The translations under genes were made by a program, and so were the position numbers. This document shows positions 63,985-64,000 of a DNA stretch of 64,000 nt, piece by piece (position 1 is the stretch's first letter; each line of letters starts with the position of its first letter). The notes below the pieces were generated by a model. That model was not told the DNA's origin, searched no databases, and saw only the letters and a list, made by a program, of their open reading frames with translations. The stretch comes from Clostridium sp. cel8 (GTDB taxonomy: Bacteria > Bacillota > Clostridia > Clostridiales > Clostridiaceae), in assembly GCF_014050525.1 (NCBI RefSeq), contig NZ_JACGAG010000010.1:21531-85530 (forward strand), in the 5' to 3' direction.

Positions 63985-64000
63985 CTATCACTAAAATTTA

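Overview
The window is about 30% G+C and reads as chromosome of an anaerobic, spore-forming, low-GC Firmicute, most likely Clostridium in the strict sense. The signs are a spore photoproduct lyase, a ferredoxin-rich [FeFe] hydrogenase, glycyl-radical enzymology, many A/T-rich intrinsic terminators, strong GGAGG-type ribosome binding sites and several TTG/GTG starts. No rRNA, tRNA, CRISPR array, transposase or integrase was seen. I cannot name the species.

Layout. 0-1.1 kb: a leftward operon of a DUF1858 protein, an unknown protein and a hemerythrin. 1.2-3.7 kb: a rightward SsuABC/NitT-type ABC importer. 3.8-9.3 kb: leftward genes for a nitrilase-like amidohydrolase, a PNPOx-ferredoxin flavoprotein, a polar amino-acid ABC importer and a nitroreductase. 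9.3-16.3 kb: a metalloid cluster, with arsA-arsD, a group-B-like [FeFe] hydrogenase, then thioredoxin-like protein, two half-permeases, a YraQ/ArsP permease and an ArsR repressor. 16.4-23.4 kb: a SHOCT protein and two-component pair, then a complete BceRS-BceAB-like antimicrobial-peptide module. 23.5-28.7 kb: a small beta-carbonic-anhydrase-like protein and a fructose/tagatose PTS operon with an RpiR regulator. 28.8-34.4 kb: splB and a second peptide-resistance module like CprABC-KR. 34.3-40.7 kb: a TSUP exporter, GNAT, OsmC, a RecQ-like helicase with an unknown partner gene, and an acidic low-complexity protein. 41-48.9 kb: a FruR-FruK-type operon, sugar oxidoreductases, and an NCS1 permease-DUF917-HyuA operon. 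49-51 kb: an Fe-S membrane protein behind a CsoR-type palindrome, and a macrodomain-GNAT pair. 51.4-59 kb: an enoate-reductase-like flavoenzyme followed by a glycyl-radical-enzyme locus in which four consecutive genes are broken. 59.3-63.9 kb: a Type IIS restriction-modification system.

The most notable part is the right end. One polypeptide of about 1,040 residues joins an N6-adenine methyltransferase to a circularly permuted C5-cytosine methyltransferase. It converges on an Alw26I/Eco31I/Esp3I-type HNH endonuclease whose reading frame is broken by one base in an A-run. That enzyme family is known for modifying adenine on one strand and cytosine on the other, so the fusion explains itself functionally.

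The decayed glycyl-radical locus lies beside it. The LysR regulator carries a deletion at a short repeat, the enzyme has lost the segment expected to hold a catalytic histidine, the activase has lost one G, and the LuxR-type regulator has lost part of its HTH. Together with a one-base lesion in the amino-acid binding-protein gene at 8.4 kb, the A- and G-run lesions could be real decay, phase-variable tracts or base-calling errors. Raw reads would decide. The RecQ-like helicase with its overlapping small partner is the best candidate for an undescribed (possibly defence) gene pair.
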